Notes: generated by a model not told the origin, from the letters alone. A stretch of DNA of 64,000 bases from JASEGV01 sp947085405 (GCA_947085405.1 CAMTWO010000026.1:17452-81451); one strand, 5' to 3'; positions 17,583 to 27,303 are shown, counted from the stretch's first letter. A program made the numbers and translations.

Positions 17583-19439
17583 ATGGAAATTCCTTTCTTC
17601 AACAGCCTTCGCTTCAAAATTTCATTCAGCTACATTATTCTTGTATCAATTAGTATTTTTATTACAATTTGGGCGATTAATAATTTTTACCGACTCGGAG
17701 ATTCGGTCGATAAAATAATCCGGGAAAATTATCTGAATGTAGTTGCTGCCGAAAATATGGTTAGTTCATTAGAATTAAAAGATAACGCTCTGGTCGCTCT
17801 GATTTCAAACCAAAACAAAAAATATGAAGATAATTTTATCCAAGCTAAATTTGATTTTTTTCAATGGGTGCAAAAAAATAAGGAACGAGTTACTAAACCG
17901 CAACAACAGGATATTTTAGATAGTATTCAAATCTTACACATGAAGTATGAAGGATTAGCTGATACATTGTTAATGTTTATTTTCGATCCGCTACTCAGGG
18001 AGATAGCGAAGACATACCACTTCAATCAAATTCGACCCATCAATGCACAACTTAAGAAATATGGTTTCAGGTTGATTGAACTCAACCAGCAGGAGATGAT
18101 AGAGTTGGGAGTTCAAACCCGTAAAATATCGAATGAAGCAACTTATGCGGTTTTGATTGCTTCGTTGATAGCTGTGGCGTTAAGTATTTTTGCGGGCTTC
18201 CGGTTTACAAAATCAATTGTAGAACCGGCAGAACGGCTTACCGAAACTGTTCGTAATATCGGGAGAGGAAAGTTAGATTTAAAAACTGACATTATAACGA
18301 ACGATGAATTTGGAGAATTAAGCCGCGAGTTTAATAAGATGACTGAACGGCTTCGCAAATATGATGCACTGAATATTGAAAAAATATTGGAAGAAAAACA
18401 AAAAGCCGAAACGATCGTCGAGAATATTTCGGATGGCATTATTGTCTGCAATAGAGAAAATAAAATAATATTGATGAATGATGCTGCCCGGCAACTTCTG
18501 AATATCGAATATTCAACTGCCGAAAGAAATTACACCGATATTATAAAAGACGAAAGGGTGCGGAATATTTTGAGCAACCCAAAATCTGATAATTATATTA
18601 GTCAACCATACTTGTTATTCAAGAAGAACGATACCGAGTTATACATCCGTCCCCGGATTTCAGAGATTCCCCTTGTGAGCGGCGGAATATTAGGTACGGT
18701 TTTAATTCTTCAGGATGTTACTCAATTTAAACAGCTCGATAAAATGAAATCGGAATTTATGGCTACAGTATCGCATGAATTCAGAACTCCGCTCACTTCC
18801 ATAAATATGTCGATAGACATTCTGAATGAAGGGATAGTAGGAAAATTGAATTCCGAACAAACCGAACTTATCCACGCTGCAAAACATGACGCCGAACGGC
18901 TTACCAAGCTTGTCCGTGAATTGTTGGAACTCTCACGCCTCGAATCAGGCAAGCTGCAGTTGAGGCAGGAGTTAATATCGATTAACGAAGTTGTAATCGA
19001 TTCAATAAAACCGGTTCAGCTTCCATTCAAGGAAAAATCTGTCGAATTAAAACTGAATCTGCAAAACGATCTTCCGAAAATTACCGGCGATGCTCAACAA
19101 TTTAGTTGGGTAGTTAGTAATCTGATTAACAATGCACTTCGTTATACTCCACCGGGTGGTTATGTAGAAGTAAAAAGTTCAAGGAAAGAAAATAATATTG
19201 TTGTACAAATTCTTGATACTGGTCGGGGCATCTCAACCGAGAACATAGGCAAAATATTCGACAAATTTGTGCAGGTAAAAGAGAGTATGGAGAGTACTCC
19301 CGGCAGTGTCGGATTAGGTTTGGCAATCGCTAAAGAAATAGTCGAGATTTATGGCGGCAAGATATGGGTAGAAAGCGAAATTGAAAAAGGCAGTATTTTT
19401 ACATTCACTATTCCATTGGAGCAATTAGAAAAAATATGA
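17583..19439 (+). CDS. Membrane sensor histidine kinase (HAMP-PAS-HisKA-HATPase)
   Basis: A 618-residue kinase. Transmembrane segments lie at about 11-34 and 186-208 around a periplasmic sensor region, then HAMP (about 209-260) and a PAS domain (about 275-370). HisKA follows with the phosphorylated histidine in SHEFRTPLTS. The ATPase domain has NLINNALRYTPPGG, DTGRGIS and GLGLAIAKEIVE. It overlaps the following NtrC-type gene by four bases (ATGA), so the two are a cognate pair. The signal is unknown. Confidence 0.93.
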   Translation: MEIPFFNSLRFKISFSYIILVSISIFITIWAINNFYRLGDSVDKIIRENYLNVVAAENMVSSLELKDNALVALISNQNKKYEDNFIQAKFDFFQWVQKNKERVTKPQQQDILDSIQILHMKYEGLADTLLMFIFDPLLREIAKTYHFNQIRPINAQLKKYGFRLIELNQQEMIELGVQTRKISNEATYAVLIASLIAVALSIFAGFRFTKSIVEPAERLTETVRNIGRGKLDLKTDIITNDEFGELSREFNKMTERLRKYDALNIEKILEEKQKAETIVENISDGIIVCNRENKIILMNDAARQLLNIEYSTAERNYTDIIKDERVRNILSNPKSDNYISQPYLLFKKNDTELYIRPRISEIPLVSGGILGTVLILQDVTQFKQLDKMKSEFMATVSHEFRTPLTSINMSIDILNEGIVGKLNSEQTELIHAAKHDAERLTKLVRELLELSRLESGKLQLRQELISINEVVIDSIKPVQLPFKEKSVELKLNLQNDLPKITGDAQQFSWVVSNLINNALRYTPPGGYVEVKSSRKENNIVVQILDTGRGISTENIGKIFDKFVQVKESMESTPGSVGLGLAIAKEIVEIYGGKIWVESEIEKGSIFTFTIPLEQLEKI

Positions 19440-20761
19440 CACCCCGAGGATTGATTTTAGTTGTTGACGATGAACCAAATATTTTAAAGACACTAAAAAT
19501 ATATTTGGAATCGGTTAATTTTACAGTAGACGCATTCTCGAACCCTATTGATGCAAGTATAATATTGAACGATAAAGAATATGATATAGCATACTTCGAT
19601 TTAAAAATGACACCGATTGATGGAATGCAACTTTTGAAAGAATGTAAACAAAAATCTCCGAATACCACTGTGGTTATAATAACCGCGCATGGTTCAATAG
19701 AAAGTGCCGTGGAAGCAATTAAAAACGGGGCTGAGGATTTTCTTCAGAAGCCGTTCAATATGCAGGAATTTAAATTGTTTACTGAAAGAGTTTACGAACA
19801 CCATCAACTAAAAAAAGAAGTTCGGTTACTGAGAAGTCAGTTAGCTGAAACCAAAATTGAATCGGAGTTTGTTACCCGAAATCCGGCTGTGCTGAAACAA
19901 CTTGATATTGCAAGACAAATCGCCGACTCAAGTTTAAGTGTTTTAATAGAAGGTGAGAGTGGAACTGGAAAAGAAATGTTAGCTCAATTTATTCATAATA
20001 TCAGTAACCGCCGCTCAAAGCCATTTATTAAAGTAAGTTGTGCAGCTATTCCTGAAACATTACTCGAAAGTGAACTTTTCGGACATGTCAAAGGCGCCTT
20101 TACCGGTGCAATAAAAGATCGGGAAGGAAGATTCCAGGCTGCTGACGGAGGAGCAATACTCCTCGATGAAGTGGGCGAACTACCACAGTCGGTGCAAGTA
20201 AAACTTTTACGCTTCTTGCAAAATAAAGAATTTGAACGCGTCGGCGAAAATGTTACCAGAAAAGTGGATGTACGTGTAATCGCCGCAACAAACCGAAAGT
20301 TAAGTGTCGCAATTCAGGAAGGTACTATCCGTGAAGACCTCTACTACCGCTTAAATGCCGTGCGTATCGAACTTCTACCGCTCCGCGAAAAACCCGAAGA
20401 TGTATTGATTCTTATACAACATTTTATTAAAAAGCACAATCAAGGAAAAAATATTGAAGTGTCAAGCGAAGCTTTAAAATTGTTAACTACGTATCGCTGG
20501 CCCGGAAATATCAGAGAACTCGAGAATGTAATAGAGCGGGGTGTAGTTTTTGCGCGAGATGGTGTAATTAAAACAGAATACCTTCCTGATGAAATTCAAA
20601 AAGTTGCAGAAGGTAAAACAGGAATATTATCAATCGAAGAGATGGAAAAGCTACACATCAAGCGTGTATTGGGTGTAGCTAACGATTTAGAAGAGGCTGC
20701 ATTGTTACTGAATATTGACCCGGCAACTTTGTGGCGTAAGCGGAAAAAATACAACTTATAA
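19436..20761 (+). CDS. Sigma-54-dependent response regulator, NtrC family
   Basis: A 441-residue activator of sigma-54 promoters. The receiver domain (1 to about 120) has VVDDEPNILK and the aspartate in YFDLKM. The AAA+ domain has Walker A GESGTGKE, the sigma-54 contact loop GAFTGA and GGAILLDEVGELP. A Fis-type helix-turn-helix ends the protein (EEAALLLNIDPATLWRKRKK). It is translationally coupled to the kinase upstream. Its targets and any sigma-54 sites were not identified in the window. Confidence 0.94.
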   Translation: MTPRGLILVVDDEPNILKTLKIYLESVNFTVDAFSNPIDASIILNDKEYDIAYFDLKMTPIDGMQLLKECKQKSPNTTVVIITAHGSIESAVEAIKNGAEDFLQKPFNMQEFKLFTERVYEHHQLKKEVRLLRSQLAETKIESEFVTRNPAVLKQLDIARQIADSSLSVLIEGESGTGKEMLAQFIHNISNRRSKPFIKVSCAAIPETLLESELFGHVKGAFTGAIKDREGRFQAADGGAILLDEVGELPQSVQVKLLRFLQNKEFERVGENVTRKVDVRVIAATNRKLSVAIQEGTIREDLYYRLNAVRIELLPLREKPEDVLILIQHFIKKHNQGKNIEVSSEALKLLTTYRWPGNIRELENVIERGVVFARDGVIKTEYLPDEIQKVAEGKTGILSIEEMEKLHIKRVLGVANDLEEAALLLNIDPATLWRKRKKYNL

Positions 20762-20969
20762 TTTCTTGCAGAGTGCAATTCACCGTAACTACTTTATTGG
20801 CAACGAAATACAGGATATTACTGGTCTGAAGCTCGGATGGCATTGCAAATTGCAAGAATGGATTTCTTGCCTTCCCAATTTTACTCTCTAAAAACATCAG
20901 AAAATACTATATTACCGAATGGCATTCCCTTTGCCCTTGTAATTGAGTAGAATAATATATGGATCAAAA

Positions 20970-21329
20970 GTGTCTATAAAAATACGTACAATAAAAGATG
21001 GATCAATCGGTATCATCGAAATCCGTTCTTCACTAACAGGCGAAGAAGAGATTGACGATTTACGCGAAACTGTTTCCGATTTCATCGAACAAGGTATTAA
21101 AAATCTTGTTATAGATCTTTCGAGAGTCAACTTAATAACAAGTGTTGGTTTAGGCGCTTTAATTTCAGCTCATACAAGTTTTTCTAAGAACGGTGGCGAG
21201 ATGATTTTAACGAACGTTGGAAAATCTATAAAAAATATTTTTATTATAACAAAATTAACTGAAGTTTTCGAAATTTGTAATAAGACAGAAGATGCAATCG
21301 AAAAATTTTCTTTATCAACTATTAATTAA
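20970..21329 (+). CDS. STAS-domain anti-sigma factor antagonist-like protein
   Basis: About 119 residues forming a single STAS domain of the SpoIIAA/RsbV type. The phosphorylation-site region is SRVNLITSVGLGALI, with the serine before VG. Such proteins bind anti-sigma kinases, but no RsbW-like kinase is in the window. The frame is also open from a TTG at 20943; the GTG at 20970 follows GGATCAAAA and gives the usual short N-terminus, so it was chosen with moderate confidence. The 200 bp before it are non-coding with no clear feature. Confidence 0.8.
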   Translation: MSIKIRTIKDGSIGIIEIRSSLTGEEEIDDLRETVSDFIEQGIKNLVIDLSRVNLITSVGLGALISAHTSFSKNGGEMILTNVGKSIKNIFIITKLTEVFEICNKTEDAIEKFSLSTIN

Positions 21330-21365
21330 TTAACAAAACTAATAACTTTTTAGGAATCAAAAAAA

Positions 21366-22145
21366 ATGAAACAAAATTTATTTTCAACAATAGTATTCGT
21401 ACTAGCGGCTGTTATATCGGTATCAATTTGGTGGTTTATTCTGGGTGATCCGGCAAACTTTAAAGATGGTGAAACAAGGCACCAACCAACTACTTTATTA
21501 GGTACTGTTTACGTGGGTGGTATTTTTGTACCAATGCTGATTATGTTATCAATTCTCGTTGTAACTTATATTTTCGAACGAATGTTTTCGTTAGGAAAAG
21601 CAAAAGGCACGGGAAATATGGCAACATTTATCCGCCAAGTACAACGCGACTTGCAAGCCGGCAACATTGATACAGCTATTGCAGCGTGCGATAAACAAAG
21701 AGGATCTCTGGCTAATATTGTAAAAACCGGTCTCGAACGATACAAAGTAATTTCCAAAGAAGGTAAGGGATGGGAAGCCGAAAAAGAAATGGCAGAGGTT
21801 CAACGCTCTATCGAAGAAGCTACTTCTTTAGAAATGCCTGTATTAGAAAGAAACCTCATTGCATTATCAACAATAGCTTCGACTGCGACTATGGTCGGAT
21901 TATTAGGAACAACCGTAGGAATGATTCGTGCATTCCGTGCATTAGCCCAAGCAGGTGCGCCCGATGCTATTGCGCTATCAATTGGTATCTCTGAAGCTCT
22001 TATCAATACAGCCGGTGGATTGTTCGCAGCTATCGCAGGTATTATTGCATACAATTTCTTCGTAACTAAAGTCGATACTTTCACTTACATGATTGACGAA
22101 GCAGGTTACAATATTGTTCAAACCTTAATGTCGCGGTCCAAATAA
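21366..22145 (+). CDS. exbB: MotA/TolQ/ExbB proton-channel protein
   Basis: A 259-residue inner-membrane protein with a hydrophobic N-terminal helix, a second helix (GGIFVPMLIMLSILVVTYIFE) and two C-terminal helices around ATMVGLLGTTVGMIRAF and INTAGGLFAAIAGIIAYNFF. These match the proton-conducting core of ExbB/TolQ. With the two ExbD proteins and TonB downstream it harvests proton-motive force to drive outer-membrane transport. It is the first gene of a seven-gene unit running to 26704. Confidence 0.92.
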   Translation: MKQNLFSTIVFVLAAVISVSIWWFILGDPANFKDGETRHQPTTLLGTVYVGGIFVPMLIMLSILVVTYIFERMFSLGKAKGTGNMATFIRQVQRDLQAGNIDTAIAACDKQRGSLANIVKTGLERYKVISKEGKGWEAEKEMAEVQRSIEEATSLEMPVLERNLIALSTIASTATMVGLLGTTVGMIRAFRALAQAGAPDAIALSIGISEALINTAGGLFAAIAGIIAYNFFVTKVDTFTYMIDEAGYNIVQTLMSRSK

Positions 22146-22164
22146 TTTATAAGGAAAATTAACA

Positions 22165-22695
22165 ATGCCAAAAATTAAGAAAGGACGAGTCAGTATAAGG
22201 ATCGATATGACTCCTTTCGTGGATATTGGGTTTCTATTGTTAACATTCTTTATGTTAACTACGCAGTTCAAACCACCGGAAGAAGTTGTAATCGAATTGC
22301 CGTTCTCTCATTCACAATACAAGCTGCCCGAATCGGATGTGTTGATGCTTACACTAACTAAAGACGATCGTATATTTCTTGGGTTAGATGCTCAGAATGC
22401 AAAACTTCGTGTATTAAGTGATGTTGTGAAGAGAAATTGGGAATACTATCCTGCTGATATTAGAAAACAGTATCAAACACCTGAGAATATGGCAAAATTG
22501 GCACCAAGCATTGAGGTTACAGTAAAAGACCTTGCTGATTTGCTTATAAAAGCTCGTATTACCAATCCTAAATTGAGGACGGTTGTAAAAGGTGATAAGG
22601 ACGCTAATTATGGTTTGACTGAAGATGTTATGGATATTTTACAGAAAACTATGATTACGCGTTTTAATTTAATAACTAATTTTGAACATAATTAA
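22165..22695 (+). CDS. exbD: ExbD/TolR biopolymer transport protein 1
   Basis: A 176-residue ExbD with a short cytoplasmic N-terminus, one transmembrane helix (VDIGFLLLTFFMLTTQF) preceded by the conserved aspartate in DMTPFVDIGF, and a periplasmic domain. At 176 residues it is longer than typical ExbD because of an insertion near residues 85-125. It pairs with a second ExbD 11 bp downstream; the two probably form a heteromer in the ExbB pore. Confidence 0.92.
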   Translation: MPKIKKGRVSIRIDMTPFVDIGFLLLTFFMLTTQFKPPEEVVIELPFSHSQYKLPESDVLMLTLTKDDRIFLGLDAQNAKLRVLSDVVKRNWEYYPADIRKQYQTPENMAKLAPSIEVTVKDLADLLIKARITNPKLRTVVKGDKDANYGLTEDVMDILQKTMITRFNLITNFEHN

Positions 22696-22706
22696 GGAAA
22701 TATACT

Positions 22707-23207
22707 ATGGGTGCTGTTAACACTGCTGCCCCGCGTGGGCACGATAAAAAGAAAGGAAAGAAGCGAAAACCCCGGCGTCTTGGTATTAATATAGATATGA
22801 CCCCGATGGTCGATATCGCATTCTTGTTGTTGACCTTTTTTATGTTGACAACTACAATGACTAAACCACAGACGATGGAAATTAATTTACCACCATCTTC
22901 CGATGTAAAAGTTGAAATCGCTGAAAGCAATCTGATGACACTTCGAGTGAAAGAAGATGGTGCTATATATTGGAATATGGGTATCGAAAGTCCGAAGAAA
23001 GTTGAATTCAACAATTTGAGGATTTTAATGAAAGAACGATACGAACAAAACCCGAAACTTACTGTACTTTTAAAAATCGACCGAAAAGGCAAATACTACA
23101 TGATGGTGGACATCATAGACGAGTTCAATGTCAGTGGTATTAACCGGTTCAGCATCGCTCCAATGGGTGAAATCGATATGAAAGTACTCGCTAAAGTTAC
23201 ATCATAG
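22707..23207 (+). CDS. exbD: ExbD/TolR biopolymer transport protein 2
   Basis: A second ExbD of 166 residues. A basic N-terminal stretch (KKKGKKRKPRRLG) precedes DMTPMVDIAFLLLTFFMLTTTM, which holds the functional aspartate, then a periplasmic domain. Tandem non-identical ExbD genes are usual in FCB-group TonB operons. The basic N-terminus, absent from the first copy, is the clearest difference between them. Confidence 0.92.
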   Translation: MGAVNTAAPRGHDKKKGKKRKPRRLGINIDMTPMVDIAFLLLTFFMLTTTMTKPQTMEINLPPSSDVKVEIAESNLMTLRVKEDGAIYWNMGIESPKKVEFNNLRILMKERYEQNPKLTVLLKIDRKGKYYMMVDIIDEFNVSGINRFSIAPMGEIDMKVLAKVTS

Positions 23208-23224
23208 AAAGGAGATGAAGTATT

Positions 23225-23944
23225 ATGACTAAAACTGCAGCGGCATTACACTATGGAATGCAAGAACTTCGTGCTTTATCAGGACGATATTCGGGGCTGG
23301 CTTTACTTATCGCTGTTACAATTCACCTCAGTATCATAGGTGGTTACTATCTTGGTGAATATCTCGGACAAGACGACGAACCGATTTACACAATGCGTGT
23401 TGTTAAATTGTCTGAACTCGGTCCTCCCCCTTCAATAACTAACACTGAAGCTGCACCTCCGTTGGCTATAACTGCTCCGACTGTTAAGCCAACAATAGGT
23501 GTCCCTGTTCCTGTTCCCGATGCTGAAGTGAGTCCTGAACAAACTTTTGCAACACAAACCGAAATGAGCCAACAGGCAGCTCCGGTTTCCGACGCTGATT
23601 TAGGTGCCGGTGTGCAAATTGAACAGGATATCAGGATTGATGATGATAGACCCCCTGACGATTTTGTCCCGGTCGAAAAACAACCGATAGTTGTAAAAGA
23701 AGTAAAACCTGTTTATCCCGAACTTGCTCAACGTGCACAAATGGAAGGTACTGTTTGGGTAAAAATTTGGGTCGATAAAGAAGGTAAAGCAAGAAAAGTT
23801 GTTGTTCTAAAAAGCGATGCCGAAATATTTAACGAAGCTGCAACAAGTGCGGCTATGCAATGGGTATTTACTCCGGCAATCATGAATAATGGTCCGGTCG
23901 CCGTTTGGGTTTCTATCCCATTCAGATTCAAATTAAAAAACTAA
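23225..23944 (+). CDS. tonB: TonB-family energy transducer
   Basis: A 239-residue TonB protein. One transmembrane helix (ALLIAVTIHLSIIGGYYLG, about 28-46) is followed by a proline-rich periplasmic linker (about 65-120) and a C-terminal TonB domain. The domain contains PVYPELAQRAQMEGTVWVKI and AAMQWVFTPAI. It links the ExbB/ExbD motor to outer-membrane receptors. A GGAG site lies before the ATG. The stop codon directly abuts the start of the next small gene. Confidence 0.93.
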   Translation: MTKTAAALHYGMQELRALSGRYSGLALLIAVTIHLSIIGGYYLGEYLGQDDEPIYTMRVVKLSELGPPPSITNTEAAPPLAITAPTVKPTIGVPVPVPDAEVSPEQTFATQTEMSQQAAPVSDADLGAGVQIEQDIRIDDDRPPDDFVPVEKQPIVVKEVKPVYPELAQRAQMEGTVWVKIWVDKEGKARKVVVLKSDAEIFNEAATSAAMQWVFTPAIMNNGPVAVWVSIPFRFKLKN

Positions 23945-24163
23945 ATGAATCGTAAACCACCAAAATTTTTAATGATTTTCAGTTATACGGTTTCGGCAAT
24001 AGTTGTTATTGCAGGTATCGGAATTATTGCCGGACTCTTTTTACCCCCTTATGTTCCTTCTAATTTTAGAATTATCACGGGGATTGTATTTATCCTCTAT
24101 GGAATTTATCGGTCAGTTACACTTTGGTCTAAAAGTAAACAAACGTTTAATAATGAAGAATAA
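23945..24163 (+). CDS. Small two-helix membrane protein
   Basis: A 72-residue protein with two predicted membrane helices (FSYTVSAIVVIAGIGIIAGLF and FRIITGIVFILYGIYRSVTLW) and no recognised domain. Its ATG follows the tonB stop with no gap, and its last 11 bases overlap the next gene. Both show it is translated as part of the operon. A helper role in the TonB complex or in the export of the downstream lipoprotein is possible but unsupported. Confidence 0.75.
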   Translation: MNRKPPKFLMIFSYTVSAIVVIAGIGIIAGLFLPPYVPSNFRIITGIVFILYGIYRSVTLWSKSKQTFNNEE

Positions 24164-25085
24164 TTTATTAAAATATTTTCTTCTAGCATTCATAATAATT
24201 GGATGCGATTCGGGTTCTGAAAAAGAATCGCCCACAAAAGGAACTCTGAAGTTGTTCGTTTCAGAAACCGTTGCTCCGCTTGCAAACGGATTGGCTGAAA
24301 GATTCGAACATCTTTACACCGATGCTAATATCGAAGTTCATAGCACATCGGCACGCGAAGCAGTCGCATTCTTGTTGACTGATAGCGTAGAGTTGATAAT
24401 TATTTCTCGTCAGTTAACCCAAGACGAGCAGGAACTTATTGCTAAGCATGAGTTAAATATTCATCCTTATGAAATTGCAAAGAGCGGGTTCATATTAATT
24501 GTGAACGATAACAATCCAATTAAAGGACTCCGTATTTCACAGTTAGACAGTATTTACGATGGTAAGTTGAAGTATTGGAAGGATTTGGGCTGGAAAGGCT
24601 CGTCGTCAAAACTTCAGTTTTATTTACCCGGACGAAATTCAGATGTGTACGACTACAGCGTTGACAAATTTTCAAATACAAAAACGCTGCCCAATAATTT
24701 TTATACCGTCTCGACAGTCGATTCTGTAATCGATATAGTTGCATCGCATTCGAACACTATTGCGATGTTGGGTTTAAATTATTTCGCCAAATCATACACA
24801 AACATAAAATTTTTAGAACTAAGTGATAGATCGGAAGTAACCGACTCGCTCGGTGTTAGCGGAATTTATTTCCCACCCGAGCAAGCTTATGTTTACCGGA
24901 ATCATTATCCGCTCCGGACTCCTGTATATATATTTTCAAGCATCAAAAGTGTTGGATTGGCAAGTGGTTTTGTTTCGTTCGTATCAAGTGTGCAAGGTCA
25001 AAAAATTGTTCAAAATAACAGGCTCGTTCCAGCAACGATGCCGGTTCGCATTATTCAGTTAAATAAAGAGGAGAAAAAGCAATGA
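24153..25085 (+). CDS. PstS-like substrate-binding lipoprotein
   Basis: About 310 residues with a lipoprotein signal (YFLLAFIIIGC, lipobox cysteine near residue 17) and a PstS/PBP-like fold. Residues TLKLFVSETVAPLANGLAERF and ELIIISRQLTQDE match phosphate-binding-family proteins. The frame extends upstream to 24003, but that stretch is the preceding gene read out of frame; the ATG at 24153 gives a proper lipoprotein signal. No Pst permease is nearby, so it may serve the TonB system or sense phosphate. Its stop overlaps the TPR gene start (ATGA). Confidence 0.83.
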   Translation: MKNNLLKYFLLAFIIIGCDSGSEKESPTKGTLKLFVSETVAPLANGLAERFEHLYTDANIEVHSTSAREAVAFLLTDSVELIIISRQLTQDEQELIAKHELNIHPYEIAKSGFILIVNDNNPIKGLRISQLDSIYDGKLKYWKDLGWKGSSSKLQFYLPGRNSDVYDYSVDKFSNTKTLPNNFYTVSTVDSVIDIVASHSNTIAMLGLNYFAKSYTNIKFLELSDRSEVTDSLGVSGIYFPPEQAYVYRNHYPLRTPVYIFSSIKSVGLASGFVSFVSSVQGQKIVQNNRLVPATMPVRIIQLNKEEKKQ

Positions 25086-26704
25086 AATCCTTAAAACAAA
25101 TATTAATCAGCCTTCTATTATTATCTTTATTAACTCTCTCTACCAAATCGTATGCTCAAGATTCATTTGAGTTAGGGAAAGAGGAGTTTAAAAAAGAAAA
25201 CTATCAGAAAGCCCTTAAGCATTTTCGCGATTCTATGAAAAAACATAAGAAGAATCCCGAATTATTTTTTATGATGGGAACTTCTTTAGTTAAAATAGAT
25301 TCTCTCGATGATGCGCTCGTTGCGTTTACTCAATCTCGAGAGTTGGACGATAAAAACCCTTTTATTTATATTAACATCGGAGATATTTATTTTAAACAAG
25401 GAATATCGCCCGCAGCAATTGAACAGTATCAAAAAGCCATCGATTTGAATATGGGCTTAATCGAGGCACACATAAAGCTCGCACTGACTTACAAGAAAAT
25501 GCGAAAATGGAACGACGCCGCCAAAAGCTATCTGACAGCCATTCAGCTCGATACGACTAATGCAAATCTTTACGATGATTTAGGAAATATCTATTTTCTA
25601 GCAAAGCAATTTGCAAATGCAGCCAAAATGTATAAAAAGCTAACCGAGTTGCGTCCTCATTCATTCGATGCGCAATATTTGTATATGAAATCACTCTCCG
25701 AAATTAAAAGCTATGAAGAAGTGATTAGAGTTGCTGAAAAAGTTTTGGCACTCGATTCAACCAAGTTCGATGCTCATAGGATAATTGCTTATGCTTACGT
25801 AGAATTGAAAGACTTCAAAAAATCGGAAGCAGCGTTTGCTAAATTAAAAGAAAAAACTGAATTAACAGCCGAAGATTATATAAAATTGGGAAAAGCTCAG
25901 CAAGGGCAGGACAAGCAGGAATTGGCAATTCAATCTTATGAAAAAGCACTAACCTTGGATTCTACCCTAGTTGATGTTTTTGCCGACCTCGGAGCTTTGT
26001 ATATGCGGCAAAAGCGATACGCCGAATCGGCTGCAATGTATGAAAAGAAAATAGTAATTGATTCAACATCACTTAGCGCCTATTTGAATGCATCTTCCTC
26101 ATATCTTCAATTAAAAAATTATCAGCGCAGCAAGGAACTTCTTCAAGCGGCAGTTGCGTTAAGACCAACCTATATAGGTTCGCGACTTAAACTTGCTCAG
26201 ACTTTTGCATTTATGGATTCACTCGATTCTGCAAAACAAGAATACGACGAAGTATTAGCTTTAATCGGTGATCAAAAAGATAAGTACAAAAACGAACTTC
26301 TTGAAGCATACAATATGATAGCTTCGTTTTATTTTCAGAAGCAGAAATATGCAGCCGCTGCCGAGTGGGCTCGTAAGGCAATAACTTCGGGCGCCGACGA
26401 TGCTTCGATTCGTGTTCTCCTCGGACAATCAATTATGCTTAACCGTACAGACGATCCCGATGAAAACCGGAAACGAGATGAAGAAGCAGTCCGCCACTTC
26501 AGAAAAGCAATAGAACTTGATCCAAAAAGTGTACAAGGTCATCTATGGTTGGCAAACGGTTTGATTTATTTGCGCATCGAAGGGGAAGATGAATTAAATA
26601 AAAAATTAGCAGCCGAAGCCGTTACAATGTTTAAAAAAGTTCTGCAATTAGATCCTAAAAACGAAGATGCTAAAAAAGGTCTCGATAGATTGGGTGCGAA
26701 ATAA
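25082..26704 (+). CDS. Secreted TPR-repeat protein
   Basis: A 540-residue exported protein with a signal peptide ending near SYAQD and then about a dozen tetratricopeptide repeats, for example ALKHFRDSMKKHKKNPELFF and AIEQYQKAIDLN. It is the last gene of the ExbB-ExbD-ExbD-TonB-PstS-like operon, coupled to the gene before it by a four-base overlap. TPR proteins act as scaffolds, so a periplasmic assembly role within the TonB machinery is plausible but inferred from position. Confidence 0.88.
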   Translation: MKSLKQILISLLLLSLLTLSTKSYAQDSFELGKEEFKKENYQKALKHFRDSMKKHKKNPELFFMMGTSLVKIDSLDDALVAFTQSRELDDKNPFIYINIGDIYFKQGISPAAIEQYQKAIDLNMGLIEAHIKLALTYKKMRKWNDAAKSYLTAIQLDTTNANLYDDLGNIYFLAKQFANAAKMYKKLTELRPHSFDAQYLYMKSLSEIKSYEEVIRVAEKVLALDSTKFDAHRIIAYAYVELKDFKKSEAAFAKLKEKTELTAEDYIKLGKAQQGQDKQELAIQSYEKALTLDSTLVDVFADLGALYMRQKRYAESAAMYEKKIVIDSTSLSAYLNASSSYLQLKNYQRSKELLQAAVALRPTYIGSRLKLAQTFAFMDSLDSAKQEYDEVLALIGDQKDKYKNELLEAYNMIASFYFQKQKYAAAAEWARKAITSGADDASIRVLLGQSIMLNRTDDPDENRKRDEEAVRHFRKAIELDPKSVQGHLWLANGLIYLRIEGEDELNKKLAAEAVTMFKKVLQLDPKNEDAKKGLDRLGAK

Positions 26705-26710
26705 TTTCTT

Positions 26711-27283
26711 ATGGCTGAAAGTTTAAAGAATTTACCTGTCGGTAAACGCTCCCCCGACATCGTCAACGCGATAGTTGAAATACCAAAAGGAAGCCGGAAT
26801 AAATATGAGTTCGATTTGGAACTCGGCGTATTTCGTTTAGACCGGGTTTTGTATTCCTCGATGCATTATCCTGCCGCTTATGGATTCGTCCCGAGCACTT
26901 TATATGAGGATGGCGACCCCGTCGATGTTTTGATAATAATTGACCAACCCCTTAGCACCGGAGTTTTGGTTGAAGTCCGTCCAATCGGTATATTGCGAAT
27001 GTATGATGAGCACGGTTCAGACGATAAGATACTTTCCGTAGCTGTCCACGACCCGACATATAAAACTGTAACCGAAGTAAACCATTTACCGAGTCATTTG
27101 CTTGTTGAAATAGAACATTTTTTTACAAGCTATAAAAATTTAGAAGGGAAGATGGTTAAAAGTTTTGGTTGGGATTCGGCTCAAGCTGCCCGACAGGCAA
27201 TTACGAGTGCGGCTAAGAAATTCAAAGCTAAGAACGTTTTACGTTCTAAATCAAAAATAAAAACAAAGAAGAAAATTAATTAG
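26711..27283 (+). CDS. ppa: Inorganic pyrophosphatase
   Basis: A family I soluble pyrophosphatase of 190 residues that hydrolyses pyrophosphate in the cytoplasm. The active-site signature EDGDPVDVL with its metal-binding aspartates is present, as are KGSRNKYEFD and YPAAYGFVPSTL. The lysine-rich C-terminal tail after AKKFKAKN is longer than needed for the fold. The gene begins six bases after the TPR gene, and a short palindrome follows its stop. Confidence 0.95.
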   Translation: MAESLKNLPVGKRSPDIVNAIVEIPKGSRNKYEFDLELGVFRLDRVLYSSMHYPAAYGFVPSTLYEDGDPVDVLIIIDQPLSTGVLVEVRPIGILRMYDEHGSDDKILSVAVHDPTYKTVTEVNHLPSHLLVEIEHFFTSYKNLEGKMVKSFGWDSAQAARQAITSAAKKFKAKNVLRSKSKIKTKKKIN

Positions 27284-27298
27284 TCCGCCTCAGGCGGA
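27284..27298 (+). repeat. Short palindrome TCCGCCT-C-AGGCGGA
   Basis: A perfect 7-bp inverted repeat with a one-base loop sits immediately after the ppa stop codon and before tRNA-Thr. A related sequence (CCGCCGTAAGCGGAT) lies near 27692-27706. It could act as a weak terminator or processing site, but it lacks a long T run and fits the dispersed palindrome families of this genome better. Confidence 0.5.
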
Positions 27299-27303
27299 TT
27301 GTT

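Noticed and set aside
24003..24152. Longer start of the PstS-like gene
   Set aside because: The upstream residues are the small membrane-protein gene in another frame; the ATG at 24153 gives a proper lipoprotein signal.
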